From: Bradyrhizobium sp. NAS96.2
GTDB lineage: Bacteria; Pseudomonadota; Alphaproteobacteria; Rhizobiales; Xanthobacteraceae
DNA: 64,000 bases
NCBI RefSeq assembly: GCF_001908235.1
Contig: NZ_LGHK01000066.1
Location: 1 to 64,000 of the forward strand
Direction: 5' to 3'
Numbering within the stretch: the stretch's first letter is position 1; each line of letters begins with the position of its first letter. Under the pieces are notes generated by a model that made no database searches, was not told where the DNA came from, and worked only from the letters and a program-made list of their open reading frames with translations. The position numbers and the translations under genes were made by a program. Shown piece after piece: positions 17,461-27,348 of the stretch.

Positions 17461-17812
17461 CTGGAGGAGTATTTCGACGAGATCCAAGACGTCAAAGTCA
17501 CCGAGGACATGCTCGATCTCGTCAAGTACATCGTCAACTAGAAGTCCGGGCGGTTCGAGCCCGAAAAGTTCGAGAACCAGTACCAAACCGCGCTGATCGA
17601 CCTCATCAACCAGAAGCGAGCCGGCAAGCCGATCACCCCGAGCGAGCGGTCGCGCGGCGGAAACGTCGTCGATCTAATGGAGGCGCTACGCCGGAGCGTC
17701 GGCGCGCTGCGGCCGAGACCAAGCCTCCCAGGAAACCGGCCAAGAAGCGCACAAGGCGGCGGTCAGCCAGAAGGCAATGCTGATGCCCGATCGCGGGCAA
17801 GAAGTAGGCGAA
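17461..17812 (+). pseudogene. Ku (non-homologous end joining) 3' remnant
   Basis: The frame from 17461 reads EEYFDEIQDVKVTEDMLDLV and YIVN, then TAG at 17539-17541 where the family has Gln (CAG to TAG). It continues as KSGRFEPEKFENQYQTALID and LINQKRAGKPITPSERSRGG, typical of the end of bacterial Ku. The lysine-rich tail (AETKPPRKPAKKR) then appears in another frame. The upstream Ku core is absent and no LigD gene is present. Confidence 0.75.
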
Positions 17813-17937
17813 GGAGGCAGAAGCCGGGGGCCAAGCCGCCGCGGAGGTTTGCGCAGCGCCTTCGCTCGCGAGCCAGGAACTCGGTGATCTGCGGACTGTT
17901 GCCGTGGCGAACGACAGGAGAATTCGCATGCGAACCG

Positions 17938-19356
17938 CTAAATGCCGATTGGGGCTGTCGCAGTTGCATTCCTGTCCGGTATGGCCGCAGGCTTCGGCGA
18001 CACCGTGACGATATCCATCTTGAGTCGGACAAATTCGTTGGCGAGGCTCGGCAGGCGCGCGGATTGCCGGTCTGCAAACCGCCAATTGAGGAAGCGGTTC
18101 TGGCCGCCCCTCCAGCTGAACTTGCGCAGCTCTCGGTGAAAAGCCTCCAGGAGGCGCCTGCCAAAGTTGCTCCAGCCTTCCTGCTGGGCGCAGATCCCCA
18201 CAGGCAGCGCAGCAGTCGGGTGCTGCCCGGGTTTGATCTTGATCAAGTTAAGCAGCGTCGCTGCCAAGATCATCGTCAGGACACCGCTAACGCTGAGCGC
18301 GATCTGCATCGCCAACCCATCCGAAATGTCGAGCAGCGCCAGAAAGCTGGCTAGCGTAAGCAGAACGCCAAGGCAGTATATTGGCAACGAGCTCTTGCCA
18401 CACAGAATCGCGCCGCGCATTACTGCTGTCGTCAGTGCGCGCCGATTTGGAGGCACCAGCCGTACAACCAAAATCGCAAGAGCCAAAAAATGCAACAGTC
18501 GCAATGGATCGAGATTGGATTTGTCCATAGGGTACAGCAATTTCAGCAGCCCCTGCGGGACCTGTCCGTCCAGCGAGCTGATCCTCCAGCTCAATGCGAT
18601 GATGAGACTGAACACCAGATAGAAGACGGCAGGTACAAGCGCCGCGCGTGACGTGACCCACGGCCGCACTCTCTCGCCCTCGATCATCCACCAGGCGCCA
18701 AGTACAGCAAGCAGCTGCCAAGCCAACGGATTGAACGCCCAGTGGCCGCTGGGCCATGCCGGCATAGTCCAGCCGAACACTTGCACGAAGGCATAAAGCG
18801 CTATCGAGACCCCAAGCGTGATGTTCGGCAGTCGCAGTAGTAGCCACAGCAAGGGCGCAAACAAGAGATGAAGAAGCACGAAGATCGGCAACACGTCGGT
18901 ATTGACTGGACAGTATTGTAGGATCGCGGCGTGCACTAGCGTTGCGCCCGGCTGATCTAACAGAATGCGCGTATTGCTCTCGTCAGCAAGGCGGCCCCCG
19001 CCTGCCAGGTACACCAAGATGACGCAGGCGAGCGTGAGCAGCAAAAATGCGGCATAGATATCCCAGCTTCGCCGCAGCGTTCGGCTGATCACGCCGGTCC
19101 AGCCGTCGCGGTGTCGTATCTTGCCGTACGCCAGCGCGCAGGTCACACCGGAGACGAACATGAACACTTCCGCAGCATCGCTGAAGCCGTAATTCCGGAG
19201 CGTCAGCCAACTTCCGATGTTGTTGGGGACATGGTCCAGAAAGATGCACCAGAGCGCGATGCCGCGGCAGGCATCGATTCGCAGATCACGGCCTGAGGCT
19301 GCCAGCTCCGGCAGCGCGCTTGCCAATGGCTTCGGGGTAACAGTTCGATCATGCAT
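17938..19356 (-). CDS. OpgC-family membrane protein
   Basis: 472 residues with about ten hydrophobic segments. The N-terminal motif RDLRIDACRGIALWCIFLDH and SDAAEVFMFVSGVTCALAYG are the OpgC hallmarks. OpgC proteins add succinyl groups to periplasmic glucans at the inner membrane. Start at 19356 chosen from protein composition; 19446 is possible. The last ~100 residues after LLNLIKIKPGQHP have no membrane segments and look unlike the family, perhaps read-through into junk after loss of the original stop. Confidence 0.8.
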   Translation of the reverse strand: MHDRTVTPKPLASALPELAASGRDLRIDACRGIALWCIFLDHVPNNIGSWLTLRNYGFSDAAEVFMFVSGVTCALAYGKIRHRDGWTGVISRTLRRSWDIYAAFLLLTLACVILVYLAGGGRLADESNTRILLDQPGATLVHAAILQYCPVNTDVLPIFVLLHLLFAPLLWLLLRLPNITLGVSIALYAFVQVFGWTMPAWPSGHWAFNPLAWQLLAVLGAWWMIEGERVRPWVTSRAALVPAVFYLVFSLIIALSWRISSLDGQVPQGLLKLLYPMDKSNLDPLRLLHFLALAILVVRLVPPNRRALTTAVMRGAILCGKSSLPIYCLGVLLTLASFLALLDISDGLAMQIALSVSGVLTMILAATLLNLIKIKPGQHPTAALPVGICAQQEGWSNFGRRLLEAFHRELRKFSWRGGQNRFLNWRFADRQSARLPSLANEFVRLKMDIVTVSPKPAAIPDRNATATAPIGI

Positions 19357-19835
19357 CTGCTTGCCCCATCCGGCGTGCAAGCACGCTTCAAGAGGAACGA
19401 ACAAGGAGGGACTGAAAATGACAAAATCGCCGCCAAACTGCCGCAACGTAACTGTGCCGCAGCAAAGGACTGTTCCGCGCCGAGCCCAGCCTAGCTATTG
19501 CGACATTGGCGGCGCCTGGTCAACTTTCTGACGGTGAAGCTGCCGGCGACGAAGCTCTTTCAACCGGCGCAGCATGTAAATCAGCCATAGGTCCACACCG
19601 AGAGGTTCGTTGGTCCTACGATCAAGGTATCCTGCATGTAGCGGTGATCTGAGGCGATTTGCAACCATAACACACGGTCGCGATTGGTCTCGACCTTGAG
19701 TGCATAACCGCGCATCGCGGGTGGATCAAGGCGAGAATGGCGGCTTCGGTCTCGCTTCTTTGTCGCCAAACACCCGGGGGCGGGTATATTATTTTTTAAT
19801 TGGATCTCCGTGCGATGGATGACGGAGAGCTCTTT
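19357..19835. other. 479-bp divergent intergenic region
   Basis: Lies between the OpgC-like gene and the response regulator. No gene is supported. An AT-rich patch (TATATTATTTTTTAATTGG, about 19785-19803) before the response regulator is a candidate promoter region. Confidence 0.4.
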
Positions 19836-20492
19836 ATGAAGGTTCTTATAGTTGACGATCATGCATTGATCCGCGAGGCGTTGCATTCCTTGCTGAAGGA
19901 GCTGAAACGAGAAGCCGTCATATTGGAGGCTTCGAATAGCCGTCAGGCAATGCACCTCCTTGAGGAACATGCGGACATCAGTCTCATCTTGCTTGATATC
20001 AGTCTGCCTGATCGAGATGGCTTCTCGGTTCTCCGCGAAGTGCGTGAGCGCGATGCGACTATTGCTATTATCATAATCTCGTCTTCAGATGATCAAGACA
20101 CGGTCAAGCGCGCTTTCAAACTCGGTGCCCTGGGGTTCATCCCGAAAACGACGAAACGGGAGGTTATGCTCAACGCTATGAAGCTCGTCTTCTCCGGCGG
20201 TCTCTACATTCCCTCAGAAATCCTAGAGGAATGTCCACGGCCTACAAATAAGCCAGCGACACGCGGCTCTCTTAAAAACCTCGGCCTCACCGATCGGCAG
20301 ATTGAAGTACTCGCGCTCCTCATGAAAGGAAAAAGCAACAAGGTGATTGCTAAGACGCTCAATATGGCGGTGCCGACGGTGAAGAACCACATCACGGTCG
20401 TTCTCAAGGCGCTGAGCGTAACTACCCGCACCGAGGCGATAATAAAGGTAGGAAAAATGGGCTGGGAATTGCCGCCAAGATCTGAACTATAA
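19836..20492 (+). CDS. NarL/FixJ-type response regulator
   Basis: 218 residues. Receiver domain MKVLIVDDHALIREALHSLL with phosphoacceptor Asp54 (ILLDISLPDRDG). LuxR-type helix-turn-helix near residues 150-205 (LTDRQIEVLALLMKGKSNKV, VPTVKNHITVVLKAL). GGAGAGC precedes the ATG at 19836. Its end overlaps by six bases the end of the convergent histidine kinase gene, a likely partner. Confidence 0.92.
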   Translation: MKVLIVDDHALIREALHSLLKELKREAVILEASNSRQAMHLLEEHADISLILLDISLPDRDGFSVLREVRERDATIAIIIISSSDDQDTVKRAFKLGALGFIPKTTKREVMLNAMKLVFSGGLYIPSEILEECPRPTNKPATRGSLKNLGLTDRQIEVLALLMKGKSNKVIAKTLNMAVPTVKNHITVVLKALSVTTRTEAIIKVGKMGWELPPRSEL

Positions 20493-22607
20493 AGCTGACC
20501 CGGTCTCGCTCCTACTGTCGCGATCCCTGAAGAGCTCTTGCATCACAGCGCGGAGCCGCATTGGTTCGACAGGCTTGTGCAGCAAAACGTATCCTCTTTC
20601 CTTAGCGTCACGTAATGGTTCAGCTGTCGTATCGCCGCTGACGAGGATAGCTGGAATTGACGAGCCAAACACCGCATTAACCTCTTCGATCACTTGGGTC
20701 CCCGTTTTTCCGCCCGCAAGATGATAATCCGAGATTATAAGATCGGGGCGTTGTTGGCGCTCAGCAAGCCGGATCAATGCAGCCTCGTCGGATCCGACGG
20801 TAAGGACGCAGTACCCCCATTTGCCGAGCAACCCCCGCGTTCCCTCTTGCACTATTGGAGTATCGGCAATAACCAGTACCGCCTTATCCTTGACCGCAAA
20901 GGCTCCAGGGTGGGGTAAGTCAGCTGGCGCTGTAGTCGCGACGCATTCATCGACCATCGGAACCACGATCGCAAATCGTGAGCCTCGACCGAGAGTCGAA
21001 GCTAAGTCGATTTGATGATTGAGAAGTAGGCGAAGCCTGTCGACAATGGCAAGGCCAAGCCCCAGGCCACCCGACGGGTTCCGTTCTGGCCCAAGAACTT
21101 GAAAAAACTCGCCAAAGATATTCTGCTTCTGATCCTCAGGAATGCCGGGGCCGGTATCCCATATTTCGATACGCAACATCTCGCCACGCCGACGACATCC
21201 GACGATGATCCCGCCCCGCAACGTATAGCGCACAGCGTTGGACACCAGATTCAGAAGTATGCGTTCGAGCAGCATGGCGTCGCTCCGCACGCAAGCGTCG
21301 GTTCGCCTGACTCTTAGACGTAGGCCCTTCTCTCGTGTTGCCTGATTGAACGTCGTCTCAATTTTTTGTAACAGCCGCGCGATCGGGAATTCGGTAATTT
21401 TGGGGGTCAGCATCCCGGCATTGAGCTTGGACATGTCCAAGATCGAATTGAACATTTCATCCATTTCTTCGCGCGTTGCATCGATCTGTTCTATCGCCTT
21501 TGTCCTTTCCTCCGATTTAAGCGGCGTGCGCAGTTGTGCAACGAACAGCCCTAACGCATGTAGTGGCTGCCGCAAATCATGACTTGCCATGGCGAGAAAG
21601 CGCGATTTTGCTGCGTTGGCGATCTCCAGCTCGTGCGTGCGTTCTGCAACCTTCTGCTCGAGCTCGATGTGCGCGCGGCGCAGACTTTCCTCCACGTTCT
21701 TGCGCACCTCGACGTCGGCGCTCAATAGCAAGCTTGGAAGGGTAATGCTAATCAGGAACATCAACAGCAGCAGGAAAGAAGCATTGAGCGCCGCGCTCGT
21801 GAAGGGGCCGCCGCCCGTGAGCGTTCCCCAAATGGTTATGCCCGCAAGCACCAGCGCAACTGTTGCGGTGTCGCGTGGACCTCGTCGTAGAGCCGCCCAC
21901 AACATTGGCAAGATCGCAAGGAAGCCCAGTGGATCGCGGCCTGGCGATTGCTCGATGAGGGGACTGAAAGCAATGAGTCCAACAATCGCCGCAGTCGCGA
22001 GAAGGGCGAAGGTCTCGATGAGGTCGTTGCGATTGAAAGCCCGATGGTGGCTTGACGCCCAAAGCACAATAACCGGGGTGATCACGAGCGCGCCGGTCAC
22101 ATCCCCCAGCCACCATGTGACCCAGGCGTCCGCGAAATTTGTCGGTTCGACGTACCCGGCCATCGCCAAGCTGATCAGTCCAATGCTGGCGCTGACCGGT
22201 GCCGCGATCACGACGCAAATCAGAGCAAATTGTGCTACGGAGTTTGGGGTTGAAAACGTGTCACATCCGTTCGACCATCGTTTAATGAGATAAGCGCCAA
22301 CAAGCGCTTCAAGAGAATTGCCAGTTGCAATCGCAATTGCGGTGGCAAGCGAGCCGGCTGTCGTAGCATTAGCGATCATCGCGGCCACGAAAATTGCCGG
22401 CCATGTCCGATATCCCCACAACAGCACCGCCGCCAACGCGACGCCGGTCGGTGGCCAAATTGGCGTTGCGCTGGGATGAATAGAAGCGAGAGCAAGGCCG
22501 CCTTTTGCGAGGACGAAATAGATCGCTCCAATTACGACTAGACCACCGGCATAGCTGATGCCTCGATAGGACTTTACCTCCGGGGTTAGTGATCGCGGAT
22601 CAGACAT
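20487..22607 (-). CDS. MASE1 hybrid sensor histidine kinase
   Basis: 706 residues. Residues about 15-295 are a MASE1 membrane sensor (SIHPSATPIWPPTGVALAAV, WVTWWLGDVTGALVITPVIV). A short coiled coil precedes the HisKA domain with His343 (MASHDLRQPLHALG). The ATPase has N-box LLNLVSNAVRYTLRGG, G1 DTGPGIPED and G2 GGLGLGLAI. A C-terminal receiver (about 575-695) has Asp627 in LIISDYHLAGGK. The ligand is unknown. Likely signals to the LuxR-type regulator encoded tail-to-tail. Confidence 0.93.
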   Translation of the reverse strand: MSDPRSLTPEVKSYRGISYAGGLVVIGAIYFVLAKGGLALASIHPSATPIWPPTGVALAAVLLWGYRTWPAIFVAAMIANATTAGSLATAIAIATGNSLEALVGAYLIKRWSNGCDTFSTPNSVAQFALICVVIAAPVSASIGLISLAMAGYVEPTNFADAWVTWWLGDVTGALVITPVIVLWASSHHRAFNRNDLIETFALLATAAIVGLIAFSPLIEQSPGRDPLGFLAILPMLWAALRRGPRDTATVALVLAGITIWGTLTGGGPFTSAALNASFLLLLMFLISITLPSLLLSADVEVRKNVEESLRRAHIELEQKVAERTHELEIANAAKSRFLAMASHDLRQPLHALGLFVAQLRTPLKSEERTKAIEQIDATREEMDEMFNSILDMSKLNAGMLTPKITEFPIARLLQKIETTFNQATREKGLRLRVRRTDACVRSDAMLLERILLNLVSNAVRYTLRGGIIVGCRRRGEMLRIEIWDTGPGIPEDQKQNIFGEFFQVLGPERNPSGGLGLGLAIVDRLRLLLNHQIDLASTLGRGSRFAIVVPMVDECVATTAPADLPHPGAFAVKDKAVLVIADTPIVQEGTRGLLGKWGYCVLTVGSDEAALIRLAERQQRPDLIISDYHLAGGKTGTQVIEEVNAVFGSSIPAILVSGDTTAEPLRDAKERGYVLLHKPVEPMRLRAVMQELFRDRDSRSETGSAL

Positions 22608-22787
22608 CGGCGACGCCTGGACTACGCAGATTTATTGTCCATCACGAGTAATTTTTTGGTTCCCTTGATAAGGATCAGAAATGATTTTTACAAAGCAGTT
22701 GATCCGGCACGAGCCGTGCGGCAATGCAAATACGCTCGGATCGAATTGGCTTCCGCAGTCTGTATGGCAAGCGTTTGCGATGGAGCA

Positions 22788-22973
22788 TCAGGCAGACTTG
22801 CTGATCTCCAAGACCAGAATGTACGGCCGTTCGTCCTGCAGATCGCTGTCATTGGCATGGAACATGCCCGCCGTCTCGCGTTCACCCGAGTTTCGGGAGG
22901 CCGATCGTACGACGAAGACAAATTCTCGAAAAGGGCGGATTTGGTCTCCGGACCACTCGCGGTTGGCGCCAAA
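22788..22973 (-). pseudogene. remnant of a small hypothetical gene
   Basis: An open frame after a stop reads REFVFVVRSASRNSGERETA and ends NDSDLQDERPYILVLEISKS-A at TGA 22788-22790. No start codon precedes it except an internal ATG. The composition is coding-like, so it is probably a truncated gene. Confidence 0.35.
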
Positions 22974-23130
22974 CTCCTATCTCTCGTTGGGTTCTTCCTT
23001 CACAGACTCCCGAAGGTTGCTGGGGCCGTTTAGGCGGCTGGCGGCCTCCTCCAATTCACCGGCCCATAGCCTCCAAAACTCGGGGAACTATTTCCTGAGC
23101 GTGCGCTTGATTCCGCTTTAGAGGGTACAC

Positions 23131-23292
23131 ATGACAGAACCGACAGAAGAGCAGATCCGGGCCCGTGCCCATGAGCTCTGGGAAAAAGCTGGGCGACCTG
23201 AAGGCCGCGATAAGGAATTCTGGGAGTTGGCCGAACAAGAGATACGGAATGAAGACAAATCTTCTCCGCTCCGGACCCCCGATAACCTTTAA
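23131..23292 (+). CDS. DUF2934 small protein
   Basis: 53 residues: MTEPTEEQIRARAHELWEKA, then GRPEGRDKEFWELAEQEIRN. This is the DUF2934 pattern (IR-x-RA-x-x-LWE-x-x-GRP-x-G-x-x-x-x-FW). Soluble and acidic, common in rhizobia; function unknown. GAGGG lies nine bases before the ATG. Confidence 0.88.
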   Translation: MTEPTEEQIRARAHELWEKAGRPEGRDKEFWELAEQEIRNEDKSSPLRTPDNL

Positions 23293-24296
23293 GTGGACAA
23301 GATTTTGATCGGTAGAGTCTAGACGGCTTTCACCGCGTCTTCGCCTCCATCACACGTCTCATCGCATGAGATCAAACAGTTCCTTCACTTCGCTCAGCCG
23401 CAGCTTGGTGCCGGCGGGCATGTGCTCAAGGAGCATGTGCCTGGTTCCGACTGCGATTAGCTGCGGCTGTGCGCCCCCTCGATTCACTGCCAGGTCCGAG
23501 GCCCGGCTAAAGAACCGTGCTCAGTTGGTCAGTGAGGCGGCATCAAATTCCAAAAGAATGCCTCATCTGGATCGCCATGCGCTGGACGGCATCGGTGACA
23601 AATTGCTGATCCGCTATGTAAAGAACCACAAGAACGGCTATCGCCGTCAACAATCCTTTCACCGAAACCTCAGCGAGGTGGTTGGGGAAAAGCACATCGC
23701 TCGAGACGACACTTTATGCCAAAGGAAATGCACACAACGCCGCCCGCTTAAAATGCGTGCGAGCGGTGCTGGCTCCAGTCAGACTAGGAAGGTCGTGCAA
23801 AATCCTAGCCTATATGATTGTGCACCAAAATCCTAAAGAGGTTCAGAACGTTTCGGCCCGTACAACTCCGGTAATCCGAAGGAGCAGAGGAACGTGTCGG
23901 GAGGAGGTCTAGGATTAAGAGACTAAGTTGCTCTGGCCTCAGCTTGTACCCCCCTCGCTGGGCCGTTTTTTTGTGCTCGAGCGATACGAGAGCGCATGGT
24001 TTGTGGCATCGGCGGACGGCGATGAAGAAGGCGGCCTCAGCACCTCAACACGCTGAGATAACCCGCATCCGGCGAGGTGAGCGCATCGATGCTCGATCCA
24101 ACCGCAAAAGAGGATCAATATAGCTTTTAGGATTCGCCGCGAGCCAAAACGTTCCTGCGTCCTCAGCTCGATCCGGCACGCGCCGGATGAGCAGCTCGCG
24201 GAAAGGTAAAGAGCCGACGAAAGCTGCCCTTCGTCGTGCAGTTCTTGACGAAGAAGATGAGGACGTTCGTTTCGCTGACTGTTTCTCCTGGCGTTC
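23293..24296. other. about 1 kb of mostly non-coding or decayed sequence
   Basis: No intact gene is supported. On the minus strand the end of a frame (23359 to about 23500) reads HMLLEHMPAGTKLRLSEVKE followed by LFDLMR and a stop, which looks like the tail of a lost gene. The rest has no convincing frame. Confidence 0.4.
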
Positions 24297-24527
24297 GTGG
24301 GGCATCGTCGTAAGCTGCTCGACGCCATCAGCGTCTTGCGCGCTGATCCTCTTTTCGCGCTCTGGTTCTGCTTCTATTCGTGGTTTCACGAAGTTGTTCA
24401 TCACCCCGGCAAATTTCTACCGGCCTTGATCGCGCTTTCGATGCTTGCGTATATTGGTTACGAATTTATCCGCGCCCCATCTTCGTCAGCGTCGACTGGC
24501 CGATGCCGAAGCGTCGGAACCGCCTGA
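24297..24527 (+). CDS. small putative membrane protein
   Basis: 76 residues from a GTG at 24297: GHRRKLLDAISVLRADPLF, then a hydrophobic segment FLPALIALSMLAYIGYEFI and a polar tail. Composition is protein-like, but the start is weak and no family is recognised. Confidence 0.38.
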   Translation: MGHRRKLLDAISVLRADPLFALWFCFYSWFHEVVHHPGKFLPALIALSMLAYIGYEFIRAPSSSASTGRCRSVGTA

Positions 24528-24579
24528 GGACATAGTGTGAGTTCTCTTCGCCCGTTCTTCTGACGGCGACGTGAAGAGA

Positions 24580-25428
24580 TTAGTCGGCGAAATTCAGATC
24601 GGAAATCCCCAGCTTATTAAGCCGGATCTTGGCAGGGTCGATCTGTGTCGGGTCATTCGGGAGATCAACCCATCCATCTTCGGACGGCTCAAGGCTGTAG
24701 GCAAAGGCGGTGTGGTGGTCCTTGTTGTCCTCGCCGGCTCGATAAATCACGCACCCGACCAAGTACAAAAGGGATTGGGTCCGCAATGTCTTTGGCCAAT
24801 CCTCTTGATGAACGAAGGTGGGCGGAGACGTTTCGGAGGTCGAGTCGGGGAAGATTGTCGAGCCGACTGCGCCCTTACCTCTTGCGCAGGTGTTTTGTTG
24901 GTTCTCTTTCAACTGTTGCGTCTGGTCAGAGGCGTTCGGCACAATCGCGACGAGACCAAGAGCCACCGATTGCGCAGGGACACGACCGATGTTCTTGATC
25001 GTTCGGTCGACGTTCGTTGTGTAGTCGAACCGACCGGGATAAGGCGTGCCAACGAGCCGAAACGCAGAGACCTTATTGACGTCGATTGTCAACCAGGCCC
25101 GCTGAGCCTCCCTGGCGGCATTGACCTGGTCCCGAGCCGCCCTGAGTTGCTCCTTCGCGTCGAGCCAAGCTGCGAATGCGAAGATTGCCAATGCGAAAGT
25201 GAAAATCACGTTGAGCCATACGGGAATATCGACAGGCTCCTGCCTGCGCATGGCAGTTCTCATTCCGAAAGCAAGTACTGCCACACCAAGCACAACGGCG
25301 ATAAGCGGTTGCCATTCCTTGAGCGTGTCGAGATTGATCGGTCTCCAAAAGCCGAGCCAGGCCGCCAAGATGGCGCAAACCACCAACGCGCCTATCGTCA
25401 GCAGTCCGGAAAGGCGAGGTACGGTCAT
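24580..25428 (-). CDS. hypothetical membrane-anchored protein
   Basis: 282 residues. Three hydrophobic segments lie in the first ~100 residues (LLTIGALVVCAILAAWLGF, WQPLIAVVLGVAVLAFGM, VWLNVIFTFALAIFAFAAWL). A short coiled coil (LDAKEQLRAARDQVNAAREA) and a soluble C-terminal domain containing WLTIDVNKV and IKNIGRVPAQSV follow. This arrangement is common in uncharacterised proteobacterial proteins. It ends about 340 bp from the tRNA-like repeat at 25772. Confidence 0.75.
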   Translation of the reverse strand: MTVPRLSGLLTIGALVVCAILAAWLGFWRPINLDTLKEWQPLIAVVLGVAVLAFGMRTAMRRQEPVDIPVWLNVIFTFALAIFAFAAWLDAKEQLRAARDQVNAAREAQRAWLTIDVNKVSAFRLVGTPYPGRFDYTTNVDRTIKNIGRVPAQSVALGLVAIVPNASDQTQQLKENQQNTCARGKGAVGSTIFPDSTSETSPPTFVHQEDWPKTLRTQSLLYLVGCVIYRAGEDNKDHHTAFAYSLEPSEDGWVDLPNDPTQIDPAKIRLNKLGISDLNFAD

Positions 25429-25771
25429 ATCCCAACTGTGGCGTGTGGGTTCGGTTTTGTCGAGTCCTCTGAGACTGCGGTGGCGGCGATAAGCACCATC
25501 GCACAGATGGCCTTCGTGCCTGAGATCAAGGTTGCAAAGAAAACATCTTACATGTGCGGTTCGGGAGGATCATGTCGTTGTGGCCCATTGCGGACAACCT
25601 AGGCCCGAAAATCCATTTCCGAGATTGAACCCTTAACGGACGTGGTTCTTGCTGCGAGGGAGATTACACCGTTCAAGTGGAGCGAGCCGCCTCACGAACG
25701 AAAAGAGCACGTATCTGGTGCGGTTTCTGGTGCGGTCGCCGTGCCAGAGGCAACGAGAACCGGGTAAGCTG
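25429..25771. other. 343-bp region without a gene, left of the first att-like repeat
   Basis: No coding frame is supported. It contains AGCACGTATCTG at 25707-25718, also found at 32088-32099 to the left of the second repeat, which hints that both junctions derive from similar integration events. Confidence 0.4.
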
Positions 25772-25829
25772 TTGATCTCACTGGTGGGCCCGGCAGGACT
25801 CGAACCTGCAACCAGACCGTTATGAGCGG
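25772..25829 (-). repeat. attachment-site scar: 3' part of a CAU tRNA (copy 1)
   Basis: On the minus strand this reads CCG-CTCATAA-CGG (anticodon loop with CAT), then the T-arm GGTTCGAGTCC and acceptor end GGGCCCACCA. The 5' half of a tRNA is absent. A 58-base copy with two mismatches lies at 32155-32212 in the same orientation. The CAU anticodon fits tRNA-Ile2 or tRNA-Met; the GGGCCC acceptor arm favours Ile2. This is how elements integrating in the anticodon loop leave their ends. Confidence 0.8.
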
Positions 25830-26375
25830 GAGGATAAAGGACGCGTTCGTTGAATTTGCTACATCTTCGTCCGGGATCAAGCGCATCCGCTGCGCTTTGA
25901 TGCGGTCGTTCTGGTGCGAAACTGGTGCGGCGGACGGACAAGGTCTGAAGGGCCATGGATTCCCATGCCTGAACGCGTCGCAGGTCCCGGTGCCATTGCG
26001 CTGGGCTATCGCGGCCAGGCCGTGGCTGTGGACGGGAAAACAAAGACGGAAAGAACGTGGACTGACTTCTACCCGCATCCGAGATGCCACGAGTGCAGCG
26101 CAGCGTGTTGATACCGAGGCTGGCTAGGAAAAACATGGGCCCGCCCTTTGCCAGGGCGTTTTTGCGAACCGCCTGAACCGTATCGTTCTGTCAACTCTGG
26201 CCCCGTGGGGAAAAACTTTCCCGTTTTGGCCCGGTCGGCCAACTTGCTTTTGCAAGGGGCCAATCTATTCTCTCTGACTACCCGCCTCGGCCGCGCCAGG
26301 CCAGGTAGCCGTGGCTGCAAAGACAGCCAGTAAAACAAAAACAGCCCGTAAAGCGAAGGCTCAGGAGGAGCTGCC
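25830..26375. other. 546-bp non-coding left arm of the islet
   Basis: Long frames cross it on both strands, but their translations are low quality and include tRNA-derived sequence. It ends with the AGGAGG ribosome-binding site of the lactonase-like gene. Confidence 0.4.
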
Positions 26376-27230
26376 ATGACGATCAAGCCGGTTGCATTGA
26401 GTCTGGCTATCGCGCTCGGCCTTGCGAGCGCTGCCGCCGCGCAGGAAGGCCCCAAGCTATACGTCTTCACGTCGGGTTCGTTGGGAGGCTTCCCGAAGGC
26501 AGCCCTGCAGATGGGCGGTCAAGGCAATATCGATTGGGCGCCCGTGAGCTTCTATGTGCTCAAGCATCCCAAGGGCAATGTCATCATCGATACCGGAAAC
26601 AACGATAAGACGATTACCGATCCCGAAGGCTGGTGGGGACCGCTTGCCAAGGGGTTCGGTCTCAAGATGACAAAGGACGATGCCATTCCCGCACAGCTCG
26701 AGAAGATCGGACTGAAGACTGACGACATCAAATATGTCGTGGTCGGTCACCTGCATCTCGACCATGGCGGCAATGTCAGTCAGTTTCCGAATGCGACCCT
26801 CGTTGCCCAGAACGATGAACTGAAGGCCGCATGGTGGCCGGATGTCGGCTACTCGCTCTATTATATTCCAGGCGACTTCGCCGACACCAAGAAGATGAAC
26901 ATCATCCGCCTCGAGGGCGACCTCGATCTGTTCGATGACGGTTCGGTGCGCGTGATGCGGGCTCCCGGGCACACCCCCGGCAGCCAGTTCGTAACCGTCA
27001 AATTGCCCAAGACGGGTACGGTTATTCTGACCAGCGACGTGGTTTATCTGAAAGAAAACCTCGATAAGAACCTGATCCCGCCGATTCCGGGCACCTACAA
27101 TCCGAGCGATGCCTATCGCAGCTACCAGCGCGTTCGGCTGGTTCGCGACGCCAACAATGCCCAGATCTTCTACGGGCATGATCCGGAGGTTTTCAAAGCC
27201 ACCAAGCACGCGCCAGAGTTCTATGATTGA
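26376..27230 (+). CDS. periplasmic metallo-beta-lactamase-fold (AHL-lactonase-like) hydrolase
   Basis: 284 residues with a signal peptide ending AAAAQ at about residue 23. The metal site is complete: GHLHLDHGG (H125, H127, D129, H130), H199 in APGHTPGS, D221 in TSDVV and H268 in YGHDPE. The arrangement is that of the N-acyl-homoserine lactonase subgroup, but the export signal and unknown substrate leave other esters or lactones possible. CAGGAGGAGC precedes the ATG. The ABC operon starts 118 bases downstream. Confidence 0.85.
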   Translation: MTIKPVALSLAIALGLASAAAAQEGPKLYVFTSGSLGGFPKAALQMGGQGNIDWAPVSFYVLKHPKGNVIIDTGNNDKTITDPEGWWGPLAKGFGLKMTKDDAIPAQLEKIGLKTDDIKYVVVGHLHLDHGGNVSQFPNATLVAQNDELKAAWWPDVGYSLYYIPGDFADTKKMNIIRLEGDLDLFDDGSVRVMRAPGHTPGSQFVTVKLPKTGTVILTSDVVYLKENLDKNLIPPIPGTYNPSDAYRSYQRVRLVRDANNAQIFYGHDPEVFKATKHAPEFYD

Positions 27231-27238
27231 GCCTTAAG

Positions 27239-27273
27239 CCGGCGCGGGGCGCTCCCTTGAGAGGCCGCGCCGG
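27239..27273 (+). terminator. stable hairpin after the lactonase-like gene
   Basis: CCGGCGCGG pairs with CCGCGCCGG across a 17-base loop, nine bases after the stop. There is no T-run, so it may stabilise mRNA or attenuate rather than terminate. Confidence 0.4.
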
Positions 27274-27348
27274 ACCTCAGGGCGAGTCCCGGAGCGGGGC
27301 GGTAGACTCACCTTTCCCGCGGACGCACTCGCCTGTTCGGGACGCTGC

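Noticed and set aside
24571..25602. 343-codon plus-strand frame
   Set aside because: Opposite the minus-strand membrane protein at 24580-25428, which has clear hydrophobic segments; the plus frame has no such structure.
25782..25829. A functional tRNA gene on the minus strand
   Set aside because: Only the anticodon-to-CCA part is present; the acceptor 5' strand and D-arm are missing at both 25772 and 32155.
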